DNA of 64,000 bases from Hypericum androsaemum (lineage: Eukaryota > Streptophyta > Magnoliopsida > Malpighiales > Hypericaceae): positions 7,214,521 through 7,278,520 of the forward strand of contig OZ023193.1 in assembly GCA_963995505.1 (NCBI GenBank), written 5' to 3'. Numbering within the stretch: the stretch's first letter is position 1; the number at the start of each line of letters is the position of its first letter. Both the position numbers and the translations under genes were made by a program. Below, piece by piece: positions 30,206 through 41,148 of the stretch. Under the pieces are notes generated by a model. That model saw only the letters and a program-made list of their open reading frames with translations. It made no database searches and was not told where the DNA came from.

Positions 30206-31585
30206 CTACTTCATCTTGAGGTTCCTCTCTCCCCCCACATTGCTCCCACTTTGGTCAACTTGATGGTCAACTCTAGTTCGAGCTATGTGAGGAAAGATTT
30301 TCTCAAAGAAAGAAGCATCCCTAGCTTCAATAATAGTATTTACGTAGACATCAGAGTTATCTAACTTGTGTACCAAGAATCGATATGCAGCACTATCTTG
30401 TGCATAACCGATAAACATACAATCTACCGTATTGGGTCCTATCCTCGTCCTTTTAGGAGGTGGGATAGGAACCTTAGCAAGACATCCCCAAACCCTTAGG
30501 AATTTATAGCTAGGCGCATGACCTTTCCATAATTCGTAAGGTGTTTTATCCAACTTTTTGTGTGGTACCCTATTGAGCACATAGTTGGCCGAAAGCACAG
30601 CTTCCCCCCATAAATTCCTTGGTAATCCAGAACTAATAAGCATCGCATTCATCATTTCCTTAAGCATCCTATTCTTCCTTTCCGCAATTCCATTTTGCTC
30701 GGGAGAATAAGGCGCCGTGGTTTGATGAACGATTCCATTCTCGGCACAAACTTGTGCAAATGGAGATTCATATTCACCACCTCGGTCACTTCGAAGATTT
30801 TTGATCTTCTTGCCAAGTTGGTTCTCAACTTCATTCTTATAGTGAATGAACATGTCTATTGCTTCGTCTTTACTTCTCATCAAGTAGACATAGCAATACC
30901 TCGTACAATCGTCGATAAAAGTTATAAAATAATTTTTACCGCCACGCGTTTGTACGTATTTTAAATCACATACATCGGTGTGGATTAAATCCAACGGTTC
31001 CGTGCTTTGCTCAATCGAGTGGGAAGATGTTTTAGTGTATTTGGCTTCAACACAAGTCTCGCACTTATGTTTGTGATCGATGTTGAATTTCGGTAGTAGG
31101 TTAAGTGATATTAGCATTTGCAAAGACTTATAATTCACATGACCTAGTCTACCATGCCATAAATTTAACGACGCGCGAGAATAAGCAACCTTTACTTTCT
31201 TATTAACATTCATTACATCATTGCTCGTGCTAGCCTTATTGGCGGCACCCACATCAATCTTATCATTAGACTTTGCCTGGGGAGCTAAGGTCATTACACT
31301 CATCTTAAACAGATTGTTGGTCAAGTAGCCCTTGCCAACGAACATCCCTCCCTTGGACATTATGACCTTGTCAGACTCAAACACGAGCCGAAAGCCCCTC
31401 TTATTGAGCACCACTCCAGAGATGAGATTCTTCCAGATCTCGGGCACATGCAGCACATCGGTCAAGGTGAGCTCCTTGCCCAAGGTCATCTTCAGCATGA
31501 CCATCCCTTTGCCTTCAACCTTCGAGACTGCAGAATTTCCCATGTAGCAGTTCTCATCATCGATCGGTTGATAGGTCTTGAACAT
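30206..31585 (-). CDS. Integrase part of Copia element B (open 459-codon stretch)
   Basis: This is an open frame. Its first part is the end of the protease region (LTDVLHVPEIWKNLISG). Then come the gag-pre-integrase LWHGRLGHVNYKSLQ, the zinc pair CETCVEAKYTK, and the integrase core with catalytic residues visible in LIHTDVCDLK, LRSDRGGEYES and SPEQNGIAERKNRML. The later part is GHAPSYKFLRVWGCLAKV and FIGYAQDSAAYRFLV. It is not an independent gene. It is part of the polyprotein, cut off upstream by a stop at 31586-31588 and downstream by a frameshift near 30210-30230. Confidence 0.88.
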   Translation of the reverse strand: MFKTYQPIDDENCYMGNSAVSKVEGKGMVMLKMTLGKELTLTDVLHVPEIWKNLISGVVLNKRGFRLVFESDKVIMSKGGMFVGKGYLTNNLFKMSVMTLAPQAKSNDKIDVGAANKASTSNDVMNVNKKVKVAYSRASLNLWHGRLGHVNYKSLQMLISLNLLPKFNIDHKHKCETCVEAKYTKTSSHSIEQSTEPLDLIHTDVCDLKYVQTRGGKNYFITFIDDCTRYCYVYLMRSKDEAIDMFIHYKNEVENQLGKKIKNLRSDRGGEYESPFAQVCAENGIVHQTTAPYSPEQNGIAERKNRMLKEMMNAMLISSGLPRNLWGEAVLSANYVLNRVPHKKLDKTPYELWKGHAPSYKFLRVWGCLAKVPIPPPKRTRIGPNTVDCMFIGYAQDSAAYRFLVHKLDNSDVYVNTIIEARDASFFEKIFPHIARTRVDHQVDQSGSNVGGERNLKMK

Positions 31586-31861
31586 CTATTTGTTGGCACA
31601 AATGTGGCGGGTAGCCCCCATGTCCACCCACCATTCCTTCGAGTTCTCACCCACGAGGTTCACCTCGGACACAACGGCCGTGAGGTGCATCTCATCGAGG
31701 TCGGAGCTCAAGCAAGCCTCTGCAATGTTAGCATTGGCGGGCTTCTTCTTCTTGCCCTTGCTTGGTCCATCCGTCTTCTTGCCCTCCGTGGCTAGACATT
31801 TGTAGCAATCTTTAGCACGATGGCCGGTCTTGTTGCAAACAAAACAGGTACCGGTAAAGCT
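31586..31861 (-). pseudogene. Gag zinc knuckle and protease site of Copia element B
   Basis: On the minus strand, between two stops, the frame has an intact knuckle CFVCNKTGHRAKDC and a Lys-rich linker KTDGPSKGKKKK. The protease start is WWVDMGATRHICANK. The usual D-S/T-G-A reads D-M-G-A, so protease activity is doubtful. Confidence 0.8.
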
Positions 31862-32695
31862 CTAATTCTGAGCATCTCCCTTGGAATCATTTGAGCATTT
31901 CCGTTTGTTCCCGCGGGAGCTCCCCCCGGTCTCGACCACAATGGCCTTAGCAACCATGCCACTTGGTTTCTTATCAACCTTTCGGTTGTCTTGCTCGATG
32001 CGCAACCTTTGAATAAGGTCCTCGAGAATCATCTTCTTTCTCTTGTGCTTGAGGTACATCTTAAAGTCCTTCCAAGATGGTGGTAATTTCTCAATCACCA
32101 TCGCCACTTGGAGGGCATCATTGATGGCCATTTTCTCGGTTGCAAGATCATGGAAGATCAATTGCAGCTCTTCGCATTGTTCCACAACGCTCTTTCCATC
32201 GACCATCCGATAGTCGTGGAAGCGCCCGGCCACAAATTTCTTTGCACCGGCGTCGTCAACTTTATATTTGTGCTCCAACGATTCCCAAAGATCCTTAGAC
32301 GTTTCTTTGGTATAGTACACGCCGTAAAGCGAATTGTCGAGAGAACCCAATATATAGTTACGACATAGGTAATCTTCATGTACCCATGCGTTGTGGATCG
32401 CAGTTTGATGCAGATCACTCACATTCTCTTTGGGTTTCTCCTCCTTGACATACCGGCTAAAGTTCAAGGCGGTCAAGTAGAACAATATTTTTTGTTGCCA
32501 TCTCTTGAAATTTCTACTCTTGAACTTTTTCGGTTTCTCAAGATGAGAGTACGGCAGTGGCATTGGGTGTCTATGACCCGGCATCACGGCCTCAGCGCCG
32601 CTAGCCCTCACAACAGGAACCTCCTCGTTCAAGTTGTCGTTATCGGTGTTCGTCGCATCGGAGTTATTGAATGGGGGAGAGTTGTTATCAACCAT
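31862..32695 (-). CDS. Gag of Copia element B
   Basis: This 277-codon frame begins at ATG 32695. It contains the UBN2-type gag core: FKSRNFKRWQQKILFYLTAL near residue 57, HNAWVHEDYLCRNYIL, TSKDLWESLEHKYKVDD, and MAINDALQVAMVIEKLPPSW toward the end. It is followed by a Lys/Arg-rich tail. It stops at a TAG where an uninterrupted element would run on into the zinc knuckle, so the knuckle is lost from this product. Confidence 0.85.
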   Translation of the reverse strand: MVDNNSPPFNNSDATNTDNDNLNEEVPVVRASGAEAVMPGHRHPMPLPYSHLEKPKKFKSRNFKRWQQKILFYLTALNFSRYVKEEKPKENVSDLHQTAIHNAWVHEDYLCRNYILGSLDNSLYGVYYTKETSKDLWESLEHKYKVDDAGAKKFVAGRFHDYRMVDGKSVVEQCEELQLIFHDLATEKMAINDALQVAMVIEKLPPSWKDFKMYLKHKRKKMILEDLIQRLRIEQDNRKVDKKPSGMVAKAIVVETGGSSRGNKRKCSNDSKGDAQN

Positions 32696-33305
32696 CTAAA
32701 AAAATATATAATTTAGTAAGAAACCAGTTTCAACAATACCAATTAAACTAGTAATTAATTGGTTCGAATCCCACAATATTCTGCACTTTGAATGGTCAGT
32801 AACGTTCGTAACAGGTAAATACTTACCCCGAACTACAAGATTGTATTCAATTGGTGAAATAAATTGTAACGATAACTCTATTAAATTAATTCTCTTTCTA
32901 GTGAGCAAATACAATTAAAACTCAAAATTGTAACGTGAAATTTTTAATTGCATGAACAACCCAGTAGACAATAAATCGTTATCGAAGAAATGATTACAGT
33001 ACGTAGGCGAATCTCTTTTAAATTATGCGTTACCTATTTTAGTTTCAAAATAATTGTATCACAGCAAAGGTGAAGACCAGATTAAAAAGGTACAGAATAC
33101 TATTAAGGCCGAAGTTAAAAAAATTTTCTGTTTATAACTGTAGCTTGCCTTTCCAATCTTCTTTGCAAATTAAATCTAGAACTAAACAGATTTCGACACA
33201 GATTGCAAATAGGAGACAAATGGTACAGAAACCATTTTTTTTTCGACAAGAATATGATCTACGAACCAATTTACTAATATTTAAAAGCTCATAAGAGTTT
33301 AAGAT
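32696..33305. other. Leader between 5' LTR and gag of Copia element B
   Basis: AT-rich untranslated leader. The bases just inside the LTR on the minus strand (ATCTTAAACTCTTATG) do not match the usual tRNA-Met primer site. A TTGGTTCGTAGATC lies some 30 bases further in, but I cannot show it is used. Confidence 0.55.
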
Positions 33306-34413
33306 TGTTGGAACAAATATTAGTAAATTATGGAATGAACATGTAAATATAAATCGTAAGCATATAAAGAGAGGAGTTTAGAGGATGCTCGAGCTCCCAA
33401 GGTACAACGCCCAACCACGAGTACTATAGGAAGCACTATAGCACACCTTTCGAACCTTTCGTAGCCTTAGAACTCTGACACAATGAAAGTGAGAAATGCT
33501 ATGCTAAGGAGGGAGAAGTAGAGAGCTCTGAAGAGATGAAGAGCTAGGGTGATTTGGAAGGAAGGAGGAGGGCTCCTTTTATAGAGGCCTAGGACCTCCA
33601 ACATTCAAATCCAGATTTAATAAGGCCATTAACTCACCCAATAAATGGGCTGTTACAAGATCCATAAAAATCCCATATTTATTTAGCTGTTATCCCATTT
33701 ATTAGCATGAATTTTAAATTCAAAGCCACCTAGAAGGAGAAGAAGGTTCCAAAGCGTGGGCTTGTCCAAACAGAAGCCCAAGAAGCCCGGAGGACTTTTT
33801 GGGCCTAGGATCGCTACAACAAGTCCGGCCCAGCTCTAAAAAGATAAGGCCCTGGAATCTGGAACAATTCCCACAAATCCACAATCCCGCACCCCGCAAC
33901 CCGCACCCGCACCCGCACCCGAGCCTGAGCCCGAGACCGAGCCCGACCCGGCCCGGGATGGGGCGGGACGCGCGCGCGCGTGCGTGCGTGCCGAGCCGAG
34001 CCAGCCTACGGACGTCCCGAGAAGCCTCTCCCTTCTCCACTAGTTTACCCATGCTAGACTTCTTATCCCTTATAAACTTGTCTCAGCATGGTGCGCTAAC
34101 CAATGTGAGATTGTGTTTATTTTAATAACAACCATACCACTTTAAAACTAATTTTTATTCACCCCGAGAATTAGATTTTTGCAAGTGTTATATATCGTTA
34201 CGAAGCTCTATCAACGAGCTTTGTATTGATCTCACAAACACCCAAAATCAATTGGTGTGACCTTCAATTAAATTAGCTCAAAGTTGCCCACTAAGTACTT
34301 AGTTATTATATTTAATTAGGATTCTCCCTCTAATTAAATATTTGGGCCAAAGCCCAATACACTCATTTGTATTGGGCCATCTCTTTCTTGGTTAATAAAC
34401 CAATTCTCCAACA
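33306..34413 (-). repeat. 5' LTR of Copia element B
   Basis: This LTR is 1108 bp with the same ends as 26744-27992 and very similar sequence. It lacks the 143-bp block found at 26829-26972 in the other LTR (junction GGATGCTC-GAGCTCCC) and shows a few smaller indels. Confidence 0.9.
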
Positions 34414-35634
34414 GCATGGATACCGAAAGTGCCCGCCATTACGAGAACATCCTCATTTGGGAGGAAAGCAGCACATAATGAAATTCTTAGAGACATTGTG
34501 ATGTTGAAAATCAGATTCCAATGTTTGTCCTAAGGAAGGTGTTTGAGGCTCAATTGTCGTCGCAAGAATCCGTGGATGCTGCGCGCCTCTCGCTGTTGGT
34601 CGGATTTTGTAGAGAGGTTTCTCCGTTTAGTATGATGCAGGATGTCACACAATGAAACCATGTCTCCAAATGGCAACATTTGTACATTTTTTGTATGACA
34701 TGATCGTGCCTAAACCCGAAGAATCACTACCTCAAATCGCGGAAATTCAACAGGATGATGGCGATGGTCAGAGTGGCCGAAATGAGGATGCATCGTCAAA
34801 CTTTGCAAATAGTCCTATAATTAGATATCTAAAGCATGTCCTGCAGAAGATTTGGAAGCTGACGTCTAAAGTATTTCGTTCTATTGATCACCCTGATCAA
34901 TGTTTCAGGAAATTGGTGGCCTCTAGACCGGCTAAAGTACTAATTTGTATCCCTTGGACGATTGTTTCTCGCTTTCCGGTGGTATCTCTGTTCAAGCAGC
35001 CGGTGGAAGAGCTGTTTTCTTCTCAAGGAATTAAAGGGGATCAAGAACACAGAGAATCCGGGACTCGACTAATGCTACTAAATTCGACAAGCCACCATTG
35101 CTAGAAGAGATCGCGATTCCTTCTGTCTCAGAATTGTCCGAATCAGGATTCCATTTTGCACCCTCAAGCGGTAACATCTCGAGCATCCGTTTCGACGCAA
35201 AGACATTTACGATCCACATCCCTGTTATCAGCCTATACAATAACGCCGAGGTAGTCCTGAGAAACTTGGTAGAATACGAGGCATCGAGCGCATCAGGGCC
35301 GTTGGTTTTTACGGGGTACACGGAGTTGATGAACGAGATCATCGATAGCAACGAGGACGTGAAGCTGCTTAGGGAGAGAGGTATAATTATGAACCATCTA
35401 AAGAGTGATCAGGAGGCAGCCGAATTGTGGAATGAGATGAGCAAGTCCATTAGGCTCACTAAAGTCCTTTTCTTGGACAAGGTTATTGATGACGTCAATA
35501 GGAATTATGATGGCCGGTGGAAGGTTAAAGCTTGGAGGGTTATTAAGGGAAAATTGATTGGTTCTTTAGGGCAGCTTCTCGCAGTTGCAGCTTGGGTTTT
35601 GATCCCCGTGTACATCTATTCATGTTCTTCATAG

Positions 35635-35919
35635 GTAGTCGTATGCAAATAATGTACCGAATATAGCATTTTGGGCTTGTCTCAAATGGTAATTAGACGA
35701 GGTGAGGTGCAAGAAAAATTACGATTACAACTTGTTATTCCTTATAATTAGATTTTCAGCAATTTTTTGAAGTTGGGTTTCTTAATTTTTATTGATTCAT
35801 TGAGTTCTAACTTTTTTGTCACCATAATAATAAAATTATACGTGAGATGTGAGATAAATTCAGAATTGAGATCAGCTTTCAATAACATCAAACGAAAACA
35901 TAAGTTGTATCATATATAT
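35635..35919. other. 3' flank of DUF247 copy 3
   Basis: AT-rich sequence up to the ACCTG target duplication of the next element. Nothing else is recognised. Confidence 0.5.
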
Positions 35920-35924
35920 ACCTG

Positions 35925-36455
35925 TGTTGGAGCGAAAAATTAATTCGCAGATTTACTAAACCTATTTTGGTAAAAATACCGTAACTTTTGGCCCAAGTAT
36001 CGGATTAATACGATTCTAAAAGCCACAGAAAGAGAAGCTAGAGTTCTACAACTTTGTAGTTTATAACTTTTCCCGATTCGGCACAGAAAGAGGTCAAACT
36101 TAGGTTTGAAGTTTTAGGCAGTTTAAGTTTTTTCATATAAGCCCGGAACTATGTTAGGTTTTCTTATATTGAACATGCCCTAGGATTTTTCTATAGGTCT
36201 GGGGCTAGCTTTTTCTATATAATAAGAGATTGGGCATAGGAGAAGATACCCACAAAACAAAACAACACACATTCATATCCTTCTAGTTTCGTAGCTTAAC
36301 TTTTATCTTATGTAGCTTCGTAGCTTTTATCTTTCAGGTTTTTTATTTTTTTTCCTTTCCCTATCAATAAACATCTCTCTTCTCCCATATTTCATCTTTT
36401 CTCCCTTTCGTTCGAATCGCTCTTTTCAATATTCTACCACAATTTATCGGCAACA
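35925..36455 (+). repeat. 5' LTR of the non-autonomous LTR element
   Basis: It has TG...CA ends, a TATATAATAAGAG at about 36215 as a TATA-like signal, and CAATAAACATC near 36364 as a likely polyadenylation signal. Both signals are repeated in the right LTR. Confidence 0.85.
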
Positions 36456-38578
36456 TATTTTTGGCACGCTTGGTGAGACTAAGGAGGGTGTATGAGAAGA
36501 GTGATTGTTGCGTCCAAGCACACGGGTTTCCACATACAGTTTCATGTCCTTCCTCAAAAGGACAAAACAAGTCAAAAGTTATGCTGAAAGAAGACATCCA
36601 GCAGGGTCAGTCAATTTTGAAGAGTATTTTGGTCCTTTTCTGAGTCGAATTTGAAGAAATTTATATCACAAAAGTTGAAGAATGGTCTTTCCTCTTTCTC
36701 CACGACAAAAATATTACAGAGTGGTAGATCTGTAAGTTGATTGCAAATTTAGTCAACTTCTGAAGGCGTTATTGTCTTTTTTCTGGCCGAATTAGGAGAC
36801 AGCTATCTCTGGAGAAATTGAAGATATATCTCTTGGCTTTCTAGAGACATAAAGATCGTTTCAATCGGAATGCGCATGAAGAAAATATGACTAAAATACA
36901 GAAGGTCGGTCATTCTAAAAATTGATTACGAAATTGAGAATTAATAATGTCGTATGCTCCAGAATGGTTGTTACGTGCCTTAGATGAGGAACTTAATGTT
37001 TGAGAAACCATGAAGAAGCTTGTCTCATTAGTTTCAGGATGGCTTCGTTGTAACTATGGCTATGATGCATTCCTTGAAAAGTTTGTTGAGGAAGTTGAAT
37101 TCTCTATTATGAGAGTTCACCGCAGGAGGGAGAGGAAACTTATGGGCTAATTATACTGCTAGCTCAACCATGACTGCACGATAAGATGTAATTAGACATC
37201 TTAGGTATTTGATGTCGTTTCCTTTTAGTCAACAAATTATACAAGATTGTGAAAAAGATCTTCAGAATGCCGCATATACGACAGCACTTGTCGTATATTA
37301 TACATCAAATCACCAAATCGAAGTAATATCAGGCGTCGTATATGAAGTGGGAGATCAAGTAGATTACGAACACCATGATTTTGAGACGGATACCAAGGCG
37401 ATCGTTCATGAATAAGCCGAATCTACACAATCTCTTTTTTTTAGGTTGAAGAGGTCGTACAAACAACAAGTGAACAGTTGGCCGATGCCACGACCAGTGA
37501 GCTTGCAAGGCCCGCATTCGAGAAAAAAGGAGAGTCATTCCTGACACAAGTTCCATCGGCAACCGAGACAACCCTAAGTGCTGTATCAAATGGGCCTCCG
37601 CCGGCTAAGAGAATCTTTGGGCCTTCACCAGCAAAGGGAATTTTAGGGCCTCCGCCGATTCATCTATTGCAGGGATCGGAGTCACACTTCGTTCCACGCG
37701 CAGTGAGCCACATTCGCTTGTCCAATTCTGTCTCAACTCAACAACAAGACACTGGGGTGCAAGCCTGTCCCCGAAATTAGAATTCTATCTCACTCGGGGG
37801 GCATGAAGAGCAATGCAACATTGCAGTCGAAACTCCTACATCGGTTGAAATTATCCCAGCTGGGGGGGGGGGGGGGGGCAAGACATGCACATAGTGAAGA
37901 AGATTGATGATGATGAAGTCAAGTGTTCGACTCCTCCTCAACAACCAAGAAAGAGTGCGGTAAAGCAATAAGAGGGACATAGTCACTCGATTGCGATCGA
38001 GCAAGGAGTTCTCCGAGAAAATAAGACCTTCAAGGTTTGGGTACCGAAGGAAGAACTTTTGCTGTCCGAGAAAGGACATTATGAGACACGACCCACAAAG
38101 AATGATCGGCTATAAGGTATTAAAGTTATCATACGAAGCCTGTGTGTAAAGAGATGCCAAGAAAGCCGAACTCACACTAGGGAGGCAAGTGTCCAGAGTC
38201 TCATCGACCGACTCTCACGAAGTCTCAACGAAGAAGGTTGGAGCAGAAAATCCAGAAACAAAGGCAAATGCTTAGGGATCTTCAAAAACAGTTATATGAT
38301 CATTCCAATAAAGCACAAATGACTCTTACTCAGCTGCAAAAGCATGTTATTGAAGCATGGAAGGCTCCTACTCTGCCGCAAAAGTCTATTGTTGAATAGG
38401 TGATCATCTGCATGCCGACGACGGCTAGGTCTTGACCGGTTTAATGGTACATTTTCTACATATTTACGGTCTTACCTTAGCCAGTTATGTATAGAGTAAA
38501 ATTAATTTTCCACATATTTTAGGGCAGATACACGTCAATACTTTTTCTAGCGTCAAAACATTGACGTGTGGCGGGCAT
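36456..38578 (+). other. Interior of the non-autonomous LTR element
   Basis: There are short broken frames only. One at about 36948-37150 reads MSYAPEWLLRALDEELNV then a stop, then a basic tail. One at 37478-37780 is Pro/Ala-rich. One ending at 38399 is a helical Gln/Lys/Arg-rich stretch (LTKSQRRRLEQKIQKQRQML), a type seen near the end of some plant gypsy gag proteins. A run of 17 G lies at 37862-37878. The frames may be remains of a gag gene, but I cannot show it. Confidence 0.6.
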
Positions 38579-39145
38579 TGTTGGAGCGGAAAATTAATTC
38601 ACAGATTTGCTAAACCTATTTTGGTAAAAAGGCTGTAACTTTTGGCTCATGTATCAGATTGATGCAATTCTAAAAGCCACAGAAAGAGACGATAGAGTTC
38701 TATAACTTTGTAGTTTATGACTTTTCCAAATTCAGTACAGAAGGGGGGTAAAAATGGATTAGATGTTTTGAGTAGTTTAAGTTTTTTCTTATAAGGCCGA
38801 AACTATGTTAGGTTTTCTTATATTGAACACGGCCTAGGGTTTTTGTATGGGACTGGGGTTAGCTTTTTCTATATAATGAGAGCTTGGGCATAGGGGAAGA
38901 TACCCACAAAACAAAACAACACACATTCATGTCCTTCTAGTTTCGTAGCTTAACTTTTATCTTATGTAGCTTCGTAATTTTTATCTTTCAAGTTTTTCAT
39001 GTTTTTCTCCTTTCCCTATCAATAAACATCTATCTTCCCCCATATTTTATCTTTTCTCTCTTTCGTTCAAATAGCTCTTGGGACAGCTACTCCGGACCCG
39101 TTTCTAAGATTATTTCCGACGTTCTACCACAATTTATCGACAACA
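38579..39145 (+). repeat. 3' LTR of the non-autonomous LTR element
   Basis: This is the direct repeat of 35925-36455. It has an extra GGGACAGCTACTCCGGACCC stretch near 39080 that the left LTR lacks, and about 10% scattered differences by eye. The insertion is therefore not very recent. Confidence 0.85.
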
Positions 39146-39499
39146 ACCTGATTTTGGAAAATAGTTCAGCATCTCTTTATCAGAATTCAGATAGAATTTA
39201 GTTCAGCTACTTGAACTATATACAAAACTAGCTAGGATATTTGCCTATGTTTAACCGGTAATAGAATATAAGATATCTTTGTTATTACTCTTTTTCATTG
39301 TTCAGTACTTATGGTGGAATGTGTTAGTTGAAAAAAATGGGCGAGTTAAAATTTGTAGTTCATCTAGACTCAGACATAAATTAATCCATCTGATAAAAAA
39401 TCTGAGAGACACATATAAAAAAGCTTAGGGGCTAGGAACCACCATCCTGGATAGCGCTTTAAAAAAAACATAGATCGTGACGGTGAGTGGCTAGAAACT

Positions 39500-39870
39500 A
39501 ACGCCTCATTCTCCATGGAGCTGGATTGAGTACGGAATGTCCCCATTCCAAATAGTTTGGAGTAAAGAATACGCAGAAACTTTTTTGCAAAAATGTAGAA
39601 CCACAGAGATCAAAATAAAAAAAGTCATGCAGACTAGCATGACATAAGGGGACATGCCAATATCGTAAACATGGAAAATACACTGGCCAGTATGACATAA
39701 CGGGATATGCCAGTATCACATAAAGGACATGCTAGTATTACATAAAGGACATGCTAGTATTACATAACTGGGCATGCCAGCACGATTTCTTTCACTCCAA
39801 ACCGTTCGGAATCATTTCCTTTACTCTGTACCCAATCCAAAATCTGAAAATTCTCCGTATAACTACCAAA
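39500..39870. mobile_element. MITE-like inverted-repeat element with internal tandem repeats
   Basis: The left part (GGATTGAGTAC...TTTGGAGTAAAG) is inverted at the right (reverse complement GGATTGGGTACAG...TTTGGAGTGAAAG). Between them, at about 39640-39780, are four or five imperfect repeats of ACATAAAGGACATGCTAGTATT (22 bp). No coding capacity is evident and no firm target duplication was read. Confidence 0.5.
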
Positions 39871-40981
39871 AGTAACAAATTTAAAGAAATAGTCATAACT
39901 CCAAAATAGTCTCTTTCCTATTTACTAAACGCTGACATATACTAGTCCTTATTTAGAAACCAATCCAAAACGAGATCTCCACTCCTAAAACAACACATAA
40001 CTTAAATCTAACATAAATACATGGAGATTGAAGGCTACCTGAATCATTTGGGGAGCAAAGAGATGGCTATAAGGTGGGACTCGGTTTGCAAGACCACGTC
40101 TAATTCTAACGAGCTGCAACTTTGAGATATGAAATGGATTGGAAATTAATGATGGGAGATCATGAAGGAGGTTTTCTTTTGACATCAGGAGCCTGACCTA
40201 AGTCGACAATAATTAGGATGCGGGGTTTTGAGGAGTCTTGGAGATCATTTCAAAAACAAACTTCGCCTGTTTGTTTTTCTCTTGGTTAGGAGATGATCTA
40301 GATAATTCTTATCATTTTACTTGACGTAATTGATTGGTGTTTATCTAGTATGTGTAGGAGATTGTAACTCACTGGTGTAATTACCATATTGAAAAATTAT
40401 ATAAAATTTTACTTATCAAATTTTTTTTAAACATAAATACTCTAAAAATTAAATAACAATAAGCACTTAGATCAATTTGAACGAGTTGCTATTAGTTAAC
40501 CAAGAGTTCTGAAATTTGAGATTTGAGGAATAAAATAATTATTATCACCTTGCAAATGTTTTAGCCGACTTGAATTTGGATTAATTAGCACAGTAGGCGT
40601 TTCGGATACCATTTGTATAAAACAAAAAACCCATTAAAAATTAGAAGGGCAATAGAAGATAAAAGAGAGAGTGATCGTTTACCAATCCCCAAAATTCCAA
40701 TTACAGAAACAGCCAGGGGCAGGCAAGAACCCTTCATCGTGGTGCTTTAAAATTGGAAACCGCGTTTCAAGATATTCAAACATAATTCGTTACACATTCA
40801 ATTTGTTTCCAATTGCACCTTTGGTAACGAGTCAAAAGTTATAACAAAATACTGATGTTCTGTCTTTGCCTCAAACCTGCAATAAACCCAGGATATATAT
40901 CAAGATTAGAACATTGTTGAACCTTTTTTTTTGGGGTCAATTTAGCAAGCAATCTATGAAACCTCCTTGGTTAATTTTATA
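39871..40981. other. Spacer
   Basis: AT-rich sequence without a gene I can support. A minus-strand frame at 39985-40185 has no recognised domain. Confidence 0.4.
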
Positions 40982-41141
40982 GAATTCGAGCAATGATCTT
41001 TATTGAATGGGTAAAGGCTATATATATAGCTTACAAGAGAAGAGCCAAAACGTGACTTCCAAGCATGGCTCCTACAAGTTAGGAAGAAAATCCTAATCTA
41101 AGAAACAGGAAACAAACTTAGTCTCCAAGTTATCTCCAACA
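40982..41141 (-). repeat. 3' LTR of Copia element C
   Basis: About 160 bp long, ending TATCTCCAACA in plus sense. It includes a TATATATATAGC stretch. It is next to a purine-rich tract on the minus strand. Confidence 0.8.
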
Positions 41142-41148
41142 CTTCCCC

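Larger units (their letters stand above)
26744..34413 (-). mobile_element. Copia element B, near complete, minus strand
   Basis: This 7.67 kb element has LTRs 26744-27992 and 33306-34413 (both TGTTGGAACAAA...TCTCCAACA), a perfect 5-bp target duplication, and all Copia domains in order on the minus strand. It belongs to the same general lineage as element A by its reverse transcriptase and integrase wording, but with different LTRs. Only a handful of stops and frameshifts are seen, so it is much younger than A, though not active as it stands. Confidence 0.93.
26199..35634 (+). pseudogene. DUF247 gene copy 3, split by a 7.7 kb Copia element and frameshifted
   Basis: The N-terminal block (about 26275-26743) has WIINILRTLEDKLEF, VFNVPTALMTSDPESH, VSIGPYHCKNPD and DACFLLEFLEVFA, so it is a divergent member (HHW replaced by HCK). 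The Copia element enters in the codon after this. The reading resumes seamlessly after the GCATG duplication with WIPKVPAITRTSS and AAHNEILRDIVML. At least three later frameshifts follow: near 34510 (one base lost in the LEN codons), near 34640-34680, and near 35040-35100. The last block (35098-35634) keeps IPSVSELSESGFHFAPSS, VVLRNLVEYEASSASGPLV and a terminal hydrophobic helix. Even without the insertion this gene would be dead. Confidence 0.88.
35925..39145 (+). mobile_element. Non-autonomous LTR retrotransposon with intact ends
   Basis: LTRs are at 35925-36455 (531 bp) and 38579-39145 (567 bp), both TGTTGGAGCG...TTATCG(G/A)CAACA. The 5-bp duplication ACCTG is at 35920-35924 and 39146-39150. 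After the left LTR comes TTTTTGGCACGCTTGGTGAGAC, which resembles primer regions of plant gypsy elements. Before the right LTR a purine-rich GTGTGGCGGGCAT is a possible polypurine tract. The 2.1 kb interior has no protease, reverse transcriptase or integrase. So it is a LARD/TRIM-like element that would need another element for mobility. Confidence 0.88.

Noticed and set aside
37862..37878. Run of 17 G as a G-quadruplex regulatory element
   Set aside because: It lies in the interior of a dead LTR element and homopolymer length is prone to sequencing error, so a function is not supported.
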